The notes: generated from the sequence alone by a model not told the origin. Positions 1 to 8,864 are shown, numbered from the stretch's first letter. The stretch is 64,000 nt of DNA from JBGPLJ01 sp963826145 (GCA_963826145.1 CAWGVW010000002.1:558001-622000); one strand, 5' to 3'. Program-made: numbers and translations.

Positions 1-2
1 GG

Positions 3-92
3 ATATGCGGAGTGCTGTTCACCGCCCTCGTTGCTGGCGTCGCAGTGAAGGCATTGACCGCTACAGTTAAGCCCGGCGATGGTGACAAATGA
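3..92 (+). CDS. C-terminal fragment of a possible membrane protein (cut by window edge)
   Basis: An open frame enters from the left edge and stops at a TGA at 90-92. The 29 visible residues are strongly hydrophobic (VLFTALVAGVAV) and end in a short charged tail, as expected for the last membrane segment of an inner-membrane protein. The start lies outside the window and no family can be assigned. A fragment this short could also be chance. Confidence 0.3.
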   Translation: MCGVLFTALVAGVAVKALTATVKPGDGDK

Positions 93-298
93 AACGAGGG
101 GCCATCGCTGGAGAGAGAATGCGCCTGCCAGTCGCCTAACAACGCGTTGGAGCAGACGCAAAATGGATGAAGTGCCAGCATCCATCACACATCGGCGCGT
201 TGCTCAACGCGGACGTCAGGCGCCGGGGACTACGCTCCAGGTATTACGTCAGCTCCTCAGAGCTGCCGTTCCTGGTTACTACACGAAGGGGGATCGCA

Positions 299-763
299 AT
301 GAAGAGAATTACTGCAGTTGTCGCCGCGGTCGCGCTAGTGATGGTGAGCTCTGCGGCGAGCGGGATCACTCGCGGAACGTTGGCAGAAGCGAGAGCGATG
401 CTTCAAAAGGCGGCCGATCACTACAAGTCCGTAGGTCGTAAACAGGCTCTCGCTGACTTTACAGCCGGTAAAGCCCCGTTCCGCGATCGTGACCTCTACG
501 TCTTCTGTATGGACGCCAATCACACGTCTGCAGCCAACGGTGGATTTCCGACGTATGTCGGCACTTCCGTCGATGCCTTTGTCGACGCTAAGGGCCACCA
601 GCTCGGGAAAGCACTATGGGACGCCGCGGCAAAGAGTCCGGAGGGCTCCATCGAGTACCCGATGTTTAATCCGGCCACCGGCAAGATGGAGTCCAAGACG
701 ACTTTCTACTCAAAAGTCGCCGACGACCTGCTCTGCGGCGTCGGCGCGTACAGTGCGGGATAG
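299..763 (+). CDS. Secreted Cache-domain (sCache_2-like) protein
   Basis: A 154-residue protein with a signal peptide at residues 1-21 (MKR basic start, alanine/valine core). Residues 27-150 resemble a single Cache domain: a helix (LAEARAMLQKAADHYKSVG), then the motif FRDRDLYVFCMD and a C-terminal LLCGVGAY. Such stand-alone periplasmic Cache proteins are thought to bind small ligands. The ATG at 299 is chosen over an upstream in-frame ATG because a purine-rich AAGGGGGA ribosome site (286-293) precedes it and the signal peptide begins there. No signalling partner lies beside it, so its role is open. Confidence 0.72.
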   Translation: MKRITAVVAAVALVMVSSAASGITRGTLAEARAMLQKAADHYKSVGRKQALADFTAGKAPFRDRDLYVFCMDANHTSAANGGFPTYVGTSVDAFVDAKGHQLGKALWDAAAKSPEGSIEYPMFNPATGKMESKTTFYSKVADDLLCGVGAYSAG

Positions 764-791
764 CTTGCAACCGGGGGCAGCCGCGCGCGTA

Positions 792-1754
792 TCAGCTGCC
801 AGATGTCCGGTGGATCCAGCGCAGGTGCTCCAGTTGCGGGCGGGCGAATGATTCGATCGCCTGTCGAAGTTCGGCCGATGCGGCTGCCTGCTTCGTCGCA
901 TTGTCGCGGACAAATTCCACGGCCTTTCCCGGCGGCGCCTTCGAATTCATCCGCGCAGCCTCCGCCATCCGCTGCCGTTGTTGCTCATCGATCGAAAGCG
1001 AGAAATGCGGCGCGACGATTTCCCATACGGCCGCCGGCAGGGCCTCGTAATTCACCAGCCTGCCGCGCCGCGGATCGAGACGGGCCGCCGCTTCGCAGAA
1101 TGCGCCATACAGGCGAGCGACATGTTCTTCACGCGAGCGCGACGCGCGATCGGAACCCACGATGCCGGTGAACTGGCTGGCGGGGCCGCTGGGATCAAAG
1201 AGCCACCCGGGAGGCTGACTCAGAATCGACACGCCGACTTCAACGGGATCACGCAGGCTGAGAACCCAGGGCGAATCCGGGAACGCCTCCGCCAGGATGT
1301 CGCAGAAAAGCGTGTTCCAGCTCGTGAACTTCAGGACATATGGCCCGCGCGCATGGCGGGCCAGAGCATCGCCCAGGGACCTGAGAGAGCGCACCAGGTC
1401 CTGGCGTGGCCACTGGTGCGGCGGCAACAGGATCTCGTTGACCGGCAGCGGCTCTGCGTAGACGACGAGCGGCTCGTGCTTCTTCAGCAGCTGCGAGATC
1501 AACGTCGAGCCGCAGCGCGCGACGTGAAATATCAGCCCGGCCGGCGCAGTGTCCGAGGCCGCTTTGCCAATGTCTTCCCTGGCGATGTGGACGATCGTCT
1601 CGCTCGCAGGCATCCGCACGATGGTTTCCTGCATGAAGGCGTCACGGAGTTCCTCGGCGCGGACATCGCGAAGCGCCAGGTACAGGCCCTCCGGGCGAAG
1701 CGCCGCGCGTACCGGCAGCCAGTTCCCTGGAATTTCAGGCATTTCGCGGCTCAC
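792..1754 (-). CDS. Sulfotransferase family protein
   Basis: A 320-residue cytosolic protein of the PAPS-dependent sulfotransferase fold. The 5'-phosphosulfate-binding loop is HVARCGSTLISQLL (residues 77-90), and the second PAPS-contact segment is LSLRDPVEVGVSIL (165-178). These enzymes move a sulfuryl group from PAPS to a hydroxyl or amine of a sugar, peptide or small molecule; nothing here reveals the acceptor. It is divergent from the JmjC/cupin-like oxygenase at 1802, with 47 bp between the starts. Its P-loop pattern (H-x4-GSTL[IV]S-x-LL) is the same as in the sulfotransferase at 26421, so the two probably belong to one subfamily. Confidence 0.8.
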   Translation of the reverse strand: MSREMPEIPGNWLPVRAALRPEGLYLALRDVRAEELRDAFMQETIVRMPASETIVHIAREDIGKAASDTAPAGLIFHVARCGSTLISQLLKKHEPLVVYAEPLPVNEILLPPHQWPRQDLVRSLRSLGDALARHARGPYVLKFTSWNTLFCDILAEAFPDSPWVLSLRDPVEVGVSILSQPPGWLFDPSGPASQFTGIVGSDRASRSREEHVARLYGAFCEAAARLDPRRGRLVNYEALPAAVWEIVAPHFSLSIDEQQRQRMAEAARMNSKAPPGKAVEFVRDNATKQAAASAELRQAIESFARPQLEHLRWIHRTSGS

Positions 1755-1801
1755 GCGGTTTCTCGACAGGGACGGATTGCCAATGCTAACGTCTAATCGT
1801 C

Positions 1802-2977
1802 ATGGAATTTGCAGAATTCGTTGCACCTTTCGACGCGTCCGAATTTCGCGCGCAGTACTTCGGCAGTCGTCCGGTACACATCCAGCGCAATGGCGGCAAA
1901 CGCGCGAGCGTGCTGAGCTGGCAGCGATTCAATGAAGTACTTGCGATCACGCCTTACTGGACCGAAGACACGCTGAAGGTCTTCTTCAAGAGTCGCGCGG
2001 CCCTGCGCGAAAACTACTGCGACCTGGCCGACCTGCGCCCTGGCGCGAGCGCGCCCATCAACCCGGCCAAGGTCAAGGCGCTCTTGGGACTTGGGGCAAG
2101 CCTGGTCGCCAATCACCTGCACCGCGTTTGTCCGGAAGTCGCTGCTGTCGCGGGCGTACTCGAGCGCGAGTTCGCCGCCCGTGTGTCAGCGAATGTCTAC
2201 TGTTCCTTCAAGGGCGTGCAGGCGTTCAAGACCCACTTCGACCTGCACGATGTATTCGCCGTGCAGACTGAAGGCGAGAAGGTATGGCGCGTGTACGAGT
2301 CGCGCGCGGATGCGCCGGTCATGTCGCTGCCGCCGGGCGATGAAATTGAGAAGTGGCTTACCGAGTCGCGTGGCCGGCTGCTCTTTGAAGCGCACATGAA
2401 GCCGGGCGATATCCTCTACCTGCCGCGTGGCCAGTATCACGATGCGCTGACCGGCTCGCAGGCCTCGCTCCACGTTTCGTTTGGGGTCTCACCCGCGACG
2501 GGCCTCGCGCTCTTCAAGTTGCTGGAGAATGCGTTGTTGCAGGAAAGCGAGTTTCGCGCCTATCTGCCCGACGCTCGCCGGGAGTCAGAATTGCGCGAGA
2601 GGCTGACGAGGCTTGCTGAGCGGATTGCGGCGGTCGCCAAATCGCCGGCGTTCGCGATTGATGTGCTGAATCATCAGCGCGAGCTCGCTCGCACACCGGC
2701 GGACTACCGGTTGCCTGCACAGACGCAAACAACCTGGTATTCCGTGGCGCGCCGGGCGCAGCTCCTCCGCCGCGACAGCGGGTTCGCCGTTGTCTTCGAC
2801 GGCGGCGAGATCGCGTTGGGTGCGACCAATCCAACCGTCGGGTGGATTCTGCAGCAGAAACTCTTTTCGTTGGAGGACGCGATTGCGCGGCAAACCGGTC
2901 TGGATCAACAAGAGCTCCGCCGCGACCTCGAGCACCTCATCAAGGCCGGCATAATCGTCGCGACCGAAATGCGCTAG
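1802..2977 (+). CDS. JmjC/cupin-like Fe(II)/2-oxoglutarate oxygenase
   Basis: A 391-residue protein related to the Cupin_4/RoxA (ribosomal oxygenase) family. The iron triad is visible as H145-x-D147 (in HFDLHD) and H213 (in LPRGQYHDAL), followed by H224 on the next strand. The conserved FxxHxDxHDVFAVQ.EGEKxW context is typical. The C-terminal third (about 250-390) is helical and ends in a winged-helix-like part (QTGLDQQELRRDLEHLIKAG), as in bacterial RoxA-type hydroxylases that act on ribosomal protein side chains. It is divergent from a sulfotransferase, and its stop overlaps the convergent DUF1761 gene. A ribosomal target is possible but not shown. Confidence 0.75.
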   Translation: MEFAEFVAPFDASEFRAQYFGSRPVHIQRNGGKRASVLSWQRFNEVLAITPYWTEDTLKVFFKSRAALRENYCDLADLRPGASAPINPAKVKALLGLGASLVANHLHRVCPEVAAVAGVLEREFAARVSANVYCSFKGVQAFKTHFDLHDVFAVQTEGEKVWRVYESRADAPVMSLPPGDEIEKWLTESRGRLLFEAHMKPGDILYLPRGQYHDALTGSQASLHVSFGVSPATGLALFKLLENALLQESEFRAYLPDARRESELRERLTRLAERIAAVAKSPAFAIDVLNHQRELARTPADYRLPAQTQTTWYSVARRAQLLRRDSGFAVVFDGGEIALGATNPTVGWILQQKLFSLEDAIARQTGLDQQELRRDLEHLIKAGIIVATEMR

Positions 2978-3372
2978 TGCCAGGCGCCGATGAGGAGACC
3001 CATCACGCTGAATAGCACCACCTGGTAGCCCGCGTTGATGCACCAGAGCTTTAAGGGCTTGCCCTCGAAAACATAGTTGATGCCGGTGGCGGTGGCGACG
3101 AACGTGAGTCCCGTGAGAAAACCGTAGAACAATCCGTCCTGCCAGCCGAGCTTGCCTATGAACATCGCAAGACTCGTCGCCGCGATGAAGGTGAGCGCGA
3201 GCGTGATGCCGAAGAGCTTGGCCTTGTTGGCTTTACGTGCGTCCTCGGCCGACACTCCACTGAGCGCCATCCATTCCTTGCCGAACATCGGACCGTACCA
3301 GAGGCCGCCGGCGGCGAAACCCGCGATTGTCGCCACGATAATGGCGAGCCAGTTCAATTGCGTGAAATCCAT
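2974..3372 (-). CDS. DUF1761 family membrane protein
   Basis: A 132-residue protein with four predicted membrane helices. The N-terminal segment LNWLAIIVATIAGFAAGGLW-YGPMFGKEW is the hallmark of the DUF1761 family, whose function is unknown. The ATG at 3372 is preferred over longer upstream starts because a strong GGGAGGGG ribosome site precedes it. Its stop codon and that of the convergent oxygenase share the tetranucleotide CTAG at 2974-2977. It lies 49 bp downstream of the last permease gene of the export operon on the same strand and could be co-transcribed. Confidence 0.75.
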   Translation of the reverse strand: MDFTQLNWLAIIVATIAGFAAGGLWYGPMFGKEWMALSGVSAEDARKANKAKLFGITLALTFIAATSLAMFIGKLGWQDGLFYGFLTGLTFVATATGINYVFEGKPLKLWCINAGYQVVLFSVMGLLIGAWH

Positions 3373-3421
3373 GATCCCCTCCCTCTTCTTTTTATTGGCT
3401 GCGGCGAGTATGCCCCCGCTG

Positions 3422-4621
3422 TCATTCGGCGCGCAACGCATCGACAGGCGCGAGTCGCGACGCCCGGATCGCCGGCAAGACGCCTGAAATCAGGCCAATC
3501 GCGACTGCAATGGCCTCCGCAAGCAGTACGAAGAGCAGCGGAATCGAAACCGGAAGGCTCGGCACCGCGAGCGCGATGAGCCCGACGATGGCAACGCCGA
3601 GCATGAGTCCCCCGATGCCGCCGAGCGCGGCGAGCAGCACGGCCTCGCCTAGAAACAGGGCGAGGATCTGCTGCCGCTTGGAACCGAGCGCGCAGAGGAG
3701 ACCGATCTCGCTCGTGCGCTCGCGCACGGCAATTGTCATGATCGTGAAGATGCCGACACCACCGACAAGAAGCGAAATGCCGCCGAGGGCGCCGACGGCC
3801 ATCGTCAGCACACCGAGGATGGAGCCGAGCGTGTCGAGCATTTCCTGCTGTGTGACGAGCGTGAAGTCCTCACGGCCGTGCCGCGCAATCATCAGCCGCT
3901 TGATTCCACCCACAACTTCATCGGCCGAGACGCCCGGTGCGTACAGCACGTCGATTTCGAAGAGGCCCTGCCGGTTGAATAGCGCGAGCCCGCGCGCCGC
4001 GGGAATGTAGATACTGTCGTCAAGATCGACGCCGAGCATGTTGCCCTTGCTCTCCATGACGCCGATGACGCGGTAGCGTTCGCCGCCGACGCGCACGAGT
4101 TCGCCGAGCGGATTACGGTCGTTGAAAAGCTCGGTGCGCATCTTCGAGCCTAGTACGGCAACAGCCCGCGGCGCCGTCGGATCGTCATGCGGCAGGAACG
4201 TACCGATCGAAACCGTAAAGCTGAAGGCGCGTGCCATGTCAGCGCCAGTTGCGCTCACGAGCGCGCGGCGCACGCGGCCGTTCACCTCGACGTCGGCATT
4301 GCCCTGTACGAACGGCACGACGCTCGTCGCGTAAGGCACCTTTTCCAGCGCGAGTGCATCGTCAATGGTCAAGGGTCGCAGCGAATTGATAGCGCCGATC
4401 GAGCCGCCGAAAGTCTGGCTCTTGCCGGGCTGCACGCCGATGATGTTCGTCCCGAACTGCGTGAACTGCTCGAGCACGTAGCGTTGCAGCGTCGCGCCGA
4501 TGGAGGTCAGCACGACAACCGCCGCGACACCCATGCCGATGCCGAGCGCCGTCAGGATGGCGCGCGCGCGCCGCGCACGAATGGCGCCGAAAGTGAATGA
4601 CAGGTAGTCCTGACGGAGCAC
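3422..4621 (-). CDS. MacB-like ABC transporter permease (second permease)
   Basis: A 399-residue permease with the MacB/FtsX layout: one N-terminal membrane helix (ILTALGIGMGVAAVVVLTSIGA), a long periplasmic MacB_PCD domain, then three C-terminal helices (the first within MAVGALGGISLLVGGVGIFTIM). The RERTSEIGLLCALGSKRQQI coupling segment that contacts the ATPase is present. The start is read as GTG at 4621, four bases after the stop of the upstream permease, giving tight translational coupling; longer frames would run into that gene. It probably pairs with the permease at 4626-5834 as a heterodimer. Confidence 0.85.
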   Translation of the reverse strand: MLRQDYLSFTFGAIRARRARAILTALGIGMGVAAVVVLTSIGATLQRYVLEQFTQFGTNIIGVQPGKSQTFGGSIGAINSLRPLTIDDALALEKVPYATSVVPFVQGNADVEVNGRVRRALVSATGADMARAFSFTVSIGTFLPHDDPTAPRAVAVLGSKMRTELFNDRNPLGELVRVGGERYRVIGVMESKGNMLGVDLDDSIYIPAARGLALFNRQGLFEIDVLYAPGVSADEVVGGIKRLMIARHGREDFTLVTQQEMLDTLGSILGVLTMAVGALGGISLLVGGVGIFTIMTIAVRERTSEIGLLCALGSKRQQILALFLGEAVLLAALGGIGGLMLGVAIVGLIALAVPSLPVSIPLLFVLLAEAIAVAIGLISGVLPAIRASRLAPVDALRAE

Positions 4622-4625
4622 GGTG

Positions 4626-5834
4626 CTACAGCTTCCCGGCAAGCGCGAGCACGGGATCGAGCCGCGCGGCGCGGCGCGCGGGGAGAATGCCGAAGATGAG
4701 CCCGCAGGCAATCGCGACAACGATTCCGAAAATCACTGCCCAGAGCGGCGCGACCGCGTCGAACGGAAGTACCTGGCGCGCAGCCCAGGTGACGAACTCG
4801 CCGATCCCGAGACCGATCAGCGAGCCGAGGAAGGCGAGCAGCACGGCTTCCGTCAGGAAGAGTCTTGTGATCTGCGCCGGCCGCGCACCCAGCGCTTTCA
4901 ACAGCCCGATCTCGGCCGTGCGCTGGCTCACCGCCACCAGCATGACGTTCATGACCAGGACGCCGGCAACCAGCAGGCTGATCGCCGCGATCGCAGCGAG
5001 CGCGAGCGTTAGCGTCGTAAAGAGATCGCTGAATGTGGAGAGCAGCGCGTCCTGCGTGATGACGGTGACGTCCTCGACGCCCTGGTGGCGGGCCTTCAGC
5101 GTCTCAACTATATCCGTGCGCGTTCGCTGGATGTCCTCGGCCGAGCGCGCCTTCACCAGGATGCGAAAGAGGCTCGTCCGGTTGTAGATCGCCTGCGCTG
5201 TCGCGACCGGCACGATGACGAGTTCCTGGACGTCGAAGCCGACGGAGCGCCCTTCGCTGTTCATCACGCCGACGATGCGAAAGCGCCGGTCGCCGACCCT
5301 GAGCCACTGCCCGACCGCCGACTGCTGCGGAAAGAGTTCCCGGGCGATGTTGCCGCCGATCACGCAGAAGGATCCCGTCTGATCCCAGGCGATGCCCGGC
5401 AGGATCTCCCCTTGTTTCACGCCCCAGTTGCGCACTTCGAAGAGGCTCCTCGTCGTGCCCATGAGCAGGGTGTCGCGTTCACGGCTACCGGAAGAGATTG
5501 TGGCATTGCCGACCATGAGCGGTGCCGCCTGCGCCACCGTCGGTATCTTGAGGAGCGTCGCTGCGTCCGCGATCGTCAGGTCACGTGGAATGTCGCCGCC
5601 CATGAGCGCCGGATTGAGCCCGCCGGTTTCCGTCTTGCCGGGCAGGACAATGATCAGGTTGGTGCCGAGGGAGGAGAACTCCGACGTGACGTAACGCCTC
5701 GCGCCCTCGCCGAGTGCCGTCAGCATGACGACCGCCGCGACGCCGATGGCCATCGCGAGCAGCATCATCGAGCTTCGCATGCGCGCGCGCAGCAACGACT
5801 GCGTCGCAAACGAAAAGACGTCCCGCGCTCTCAC
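4626..5834 (-). CDS. MacB-like ABC transporter permease (first permease)
   Basis: A 402-residue permease homologous to its neighbour, with the same N-terminal helix, MacB_PCD periplasmic domain and three C-terminal helices. The coupling helix reads SQRTAEIGLLKALGARPAQI. Families of this kind do not move substrate through the membrane; they act as mechanotransmitters driving periplasmic adaptors and TolC-type channels to expel antibiotics, peptides or lipoproteins. It sits 18 bp downstream of the ATPase gene and 4 bp upstream of the second permease in one four-gene operon. No outer-membrane channel gene is in the operon. Confidence 0.87.
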   Translation of the reverse strand: MRARDVFSFATQSLLRARMRSSMMLLAMAIGVAAVVMLTALGEGARRYVTSEFSSLGTNLIIVLPGKTETGGLNPALMGGDIPRDLTIADAATLLKIPTVAQAAPLMVGNATISSGSRERDTLLMGTTRSLFEVRNWGVKQGEILPGIAWDQTGSFCVIGGNIARELFPQQSAVGQWLRVGDRRFRIVGVMNSEGRSVGFDVQELVIVPVATAQAIYNRTSLFRILVKARSAEDIQRTRTDIVETLKARHQGVEDVTVITQDALLSTFSDLFTTLTLALAAIAAISLLVAGVLVMNVMLVAVSQRTAEIGLLKALGARPAQITRLFLTEAVLLAFLGSLIGLGIGEFVTWAARQVLPFDAVAPLWAVIFGIVVAIACGLIFGILPARRAARLDPVLALAGKL

Positions 5835-5852
5835 GCCGCCCTGCCCGCCGCG

Positions 5853-6527
5853 TCAGCGCCGCACATCGTCGCTTACTTTGCCGTCGAGCATTCGGATCCG
5901 GCGCCGTGCGCGATCGCCAACCAGCGGATCGTGCGTCACGACGATGAGCGTGAGTCCCTCCTTGTTCAGCCGTTCGAGGGCTTCAAGCACGTCCTTGCCG
6001 GATACGCTGTCAAGATTGCCGGTCGGTTCGTCGGCGAGCAGCACCGCCGGCCGCATGACCATTGCGCGGGCAATGGCGACGCGCTGGCGTTGGCCACCCG
6101 AGAGCTGATCGGGACGGTGCTCCATTCGGTCTGAAAGACCGACTCTTTGCAGCAGTTCCTGCGCGCGTGCGCGACGCTCCGCGGTCGGACGGCTGGCGAG
6201 CACCATCGGCAACTCGACGTTTTCAAGCGCCGTGAGCCGCGAGATCAGATGGAAAGTCTGGAAGATGAATCCGACGCGCTCCCCGCGAACTCGCGCAAGC
6301 GCGTTGGCATCGAGACTCGTCGTGTCCGTGCCGTCGAGCAGATACGTGCCGCAGGTCGGCTGGTCGAGAAGACCCAGGATATTGAGGAGCGTCGATTTGC
6401 CGGAACCGGACGGCCCCATGACCGCTACGTATTCGCCCGAATCGATTCGCAGGCTGACATCGTCGAGCGCATGTACCGTCTCGCCGCCGACCTGGAAGAA
6501 ACGCGAAAGATGCTGCAGGTCGATCAT
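5853..6527 (-). CDS. ABC transporter ATP-binding protein (MacB/LolD type)
   Basis: A 224-residue stand-alone ATPase of the LolD/MacB class. Motifs seen: Walker A GPSGSGKST (38-46), Q-loop FIFQTFHL (Q90), signature QLSGGQRQRVAIARA (141-155), Walker B plus DEPTGNLDS (166-174) and the H-switch VVTHDP. The DEPTGNLDS sequence and length separate this class from importer ATPases. It is encoded between the adaptor (34 bp gap) and the first permease (18 bp gap), so it powers that complex. Typical MacB fuses ATPase and permease; here they are separate genes. Confidence 0.9.
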   Translation of the reverse strand: MIDLQHLSRFFQVGGETVHALDDVSLRIDSGEYVAVMGPSGSGKSTLLNILGLLDQPTCGTYLLDGTDTTSLDANALARVRGERVGFIFQTFHLISRLTALENVELPMVLASRPTAERRARAQELLQRVGLSDRMEHRPDQLSGGQRQRVAIARAMVMRPAVLLADEPTGNLDSVSGKDVLEALERLNKEGLTLIVVTHDPLVGDRARRRIRMLDGKVSDDVRR

Positions 6528-6561
6528 CGAACGAGCACCGGGGCCAGCGACGAGCGAGCCA

Positions 6562-7722
6562 CTAGCTCACCGGCTTCGCCGCCGTCTTCTCGACTTCGAC
6601 TTTTGCGCCGTCTGCGACGCCCGCGCGATCGACTGACGTAATGATGCGATCGCCCGCGGCTAGGCCCTCGACAATTTCCGTAAAGTCCCAGTTACCGATG
6701 CCGGTCTTCACCGCCCGCTTCACGGCTTTGCTCGTTGCCGGATCGATGAGCAACACGTACTTGCCTTCGATCAGGGCCGGCGTCGGCACGCGAAGCACGT
6801 TGTCGCGCACCGCGAGCACCACCTCGACATCGGCGCTGTAGCCCGGCAGCAGTGATTCGCGCCCTTCCTTGCTATCGATCTCGGCCTCGATTTCGACCGT
6901 GCGCGCCTGCTTCTCGGCATCGAGCACATAGGGGGCAACGCGGCGGACGTGCCCCTCGAAGGCCTTGCCCGGAAAAGCATCGAGGGTTATGCGTGCCGGC
7001 ATGCCCGCGCGAATCTGCGGTGCGTCGACTTCATCGATCGGCGCCGTGATGTAGAGGCAGCTGTTGTCGATGAGATCCACGGACGGCGGTGTCGGGATCC
7101 CTACCGGCGAAGGCGTTATGAACTCGCCGAGCTCGCCGTTGATCTCGGCCACGGTGCCATCGAAGGGCGCACGCAGGCGCGTGCGCTCGAGCGTTGCACG
7201 AGCCGAGTCGACTCGCGCGTTGGCAACCTTGATACCGAGATTTGCGGCACGGCAGGCGGATTCCTGCGCGTCCGCGCCGCCGATGGTCCGTTGGGCCGCG
7301 TCCTCCGAGACGAGCTTCTGTTCGAGCATGCGCTTCGCCCGTTCCGCCTCGGCGCGCGCCACCCTTGCGTTAGTGCAGGCCTCGTCGCTCCGTTCGATCG
7401 AGGCGGCGGCATCTTTCGTCGCGAGATCAAGCTGTGCCCGCACGTCGTCGTTCCACAGCTCGATCAGCACATCGCCGCTCTTCACGCGATCTCCTTTATG
7501 GACCAGAAGTTTTGCGATTTGTCCGCCCGTGGCGGGCGCGAGCTTCGCGCGGCGGCAGGCGTTGATCGTACCGGCGCGCGTATTGGCAACGCTCGAACGG
7601 ACGCTGCCTGGCTCGACGGTTGTCGCGGCAATGCTCACTGCCTTGGAGCACGAGGAGAGCAGCGGGGAGCCGCCGAGCGCGAGCGCAGCGAGTCCCGCGG
7701 AAGTCAACGCTCGCTTCAACAT
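6562..7722 (-). CDS. HlyD/MacA-family periplasmic adaptor, probable lipoprotein
   Basis: A 386-residue membrane-fusion protein. The N-terminus is a lipoprotein signal with lipobox LSSC (lipidated Cys at about residue 25). It is followed by a biotinyl-lipoyl half (PATGGQIAKLLVHKGDRVKSGDVL), a coiled-coil hairpin rich in Ala/Arg/Glu, the second lipoyl half (LRAPFDGTVAEINGELGEF), and beta-barrel and membrane-proximal domains. It should link the ABC permeases to a TolC-like channel. The ATG at 7722 is chosen; an in-frame TTG lies three codons upstream. It is the first gene of the operon, with a TATAAT box 35 bp upstream. Confidence 0.87.
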   Translation of the reverse strand: MLKRALTSAGLAALALGGSPLLSSCSKAVSIAATTVEPGSVRSSVANTRAGTINACRRAKLAPATGGQIAKLLVHKGDRVKSGDVLIELWNDDVRAQLDLATKDAAASIERSDEACTNARVARAEAERAKRMLEQKLVSEDAAQRTIGGADAQESACRAANLGIKVANARVDSARATLERTRLRAPFDGTVAEINGELGEFITPSPVGIPTPPSVDLIDNSCLYITAPIDEVDAPQIRAGMPARITLDAFPGKAFEGHVRRVAPYVLDAEKQARTVEIEAEIDSKEGRESLLPGYSADVEVVLAVRDNVLRVPTPALIEGKYVLLIDPATSKAVKRAVKTGIGNWDFTEIVEGLAAGDRIITSVDRAGVADGAKVEVEKTAAKPVS

Positions 7723-7748
7723 GGATTGCAAATCTTGCGGGTGACAGC

Positions 7749-7764
7749 GGGGCCGGAATTATAG
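7749..7764 (-). promoter_or_regulatory. Sigma-70 -10 region of the export operon
   Basis: On the minus strand the sequence reads TATAAT (7763-7758) followed by TCCGGCCCC, placing a start of transcription near 7751 and a leader of about 29 nt before the adaptor ATG. The same 16 bases recur at 55829-55844 upstream of the MscS-like gene, again on the minus strand. No clear -35 hexamer is seen at 17 bp. Confidence 0.5.
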
Positions 7765-7805
7765 TGGAATGGCGCATCCGGCGCGCTCGGGGAGCATTCA
7801 ATCGC

Positions 7806-8864
7806 ATGACATCGGGGACGTTCTACGCTCGCGCGTTCGCAGTTGCTCTCGCGCTCGGACTTGGCTATGCGCTCTGGCAGATCTTTTCGCCGTTCCTGAG
7901 CGCCATCACCTGGGCCGCGTTCCTCGCCTTGCTCCTGTATCCGGCCAATGCCTGGTTGCGGCGCCGGATCATCGGCGGCCGGGTTGGCGCCGCTGCGGTC
8001 GTAACGGCGCTGACACCCATCGTGATCCTCGCCCCCGTGACCTTTCTCGCCGTCACCTTCGTGAGCCAGACGCGGGCGCTCCTGACGCTGCTGCAGGAGA
8101 GTGCCGAGCACTACCAGATCAAATCACTCGACGACCTGCGCCAGTTTCCGGTGGCGGCACACTTCTTCGAATGGTTGCAGTCGAGCTTCGGTGTCAGCGT
8201 GAACGAGGTGCAGAGCTGGCTGGTGGACCGTGCGCAGGAACTCCTGCAGCGGCTTGCGGGCCTCGGCGGCTCCGTATTCCTCGGCGCGCTCGGCACCCTC
8301 GTTGGCTTTCTGCTGATGCTGTTCGTGCTCTTCTTCTTCCTGCGAGACGGCGACAACATCGTGAAGCGCGTGCGCACGCTCATCCCCTTTCCGGCGGCCC
8401 GCAAGCAACTCCTGATCGAACACTTGGTCCACGTCACGCGCGCCGTCGTCCACGGCATTGGCGTTACCGCCATCGTTCAAGGCGTCATGGTAGGAATCGG
8501 CTTTGCCGTGACGGGCCTGCCGTCGCCCGTCGTCTTCGGCGCACTCGCGGCGCTCCTGGCAATGGTGCCGGTCGGCGGTACGGTCCTCGTCTGGCTGCCC
8601 GGCGTGCTCTGGCTCGGCTTCGGTGCGAATCGCTGGGGCTGGGCGATCGCACTCCTCGTCTGGGGCATCATCCTCTCGACGCTCGACAATGTGCTGCGGC
8701 CGCTCCTGATCTCAGGACGTGCGGAAGTCTCTACGCTCGCCGTCTTTCTGGGCGTGGTCGGCGGTCTGGCGGCTTTCGGCCCGATCGGGCTCGTACTCGG
8801 CCCCGTGCTGCTGTCACTCGTAATCGCGCTCCTGCACTTCGTCGAAGACGAGCAGAAGGCCTGA
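7806..8864 (+). CDS. AI-2E family transporter (TqsA/PerM-like permease)
   Basis: A 352-residue polytopic inner-membrane protein of the AI-2E transporter superfamily. Two N-terminal helices (FAVALALGLGYALW; ITWAAFLALLLYPANAWL) match the family start. The centre contains the conserved helix LVGFLLMLFVLFFFLRDGD, and the C-terminal part has the PVGGTVLVWLPG and GPIGLVLGPVLLSL segments. Members export autoinducer-2 or act as Na+/H+ antiporters, so the substrate is not certain. ATG 7806 is preferred because upstream codons are arginine-rich and lack a ribosome site; a GGGGAG lies 12 bases before it. Confidence 0.83.
   Translation: MTSGTFYARAFAVALALGLGYALWQIFSPFLSAITWAAFLALLLYPANAWLRRRIIGGRVGAAAVVTALTPIVILAPVTFLAVTFVSQTRALLTLLQESAEHYQIKSLDDLRQFPVAAHFFEWLQSSFGVSVNEVQSWLVDRAQELLQRLAGLGGSVFLGALGTLVGFLLMLFVLFFFLRDGDNIVKRVRTLIPFPAARKQLLIEHLVHVTRAVVHGIGVTAIVQGVMVGIGFAVTGLPSPVVFGALAALLAMVPVGGTVLVWLPGVLWLGFGANRWGWAIALLVWGIILSTLDNVLRPLLISGRAEVSTLAVFLGVVGGLAAFGPIGLVLGPVLLSLVIALLHFVEDEQKA

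Noticed and set aside
7749..7764. Plus-strand promoter for the AI-2E-type permease
   Set aside because: GGAATTATAG reads as a weak box on the plus strand, but the minus strand gives a perfect TATAAT at the right distance from the adaptor, so it is assigned there.
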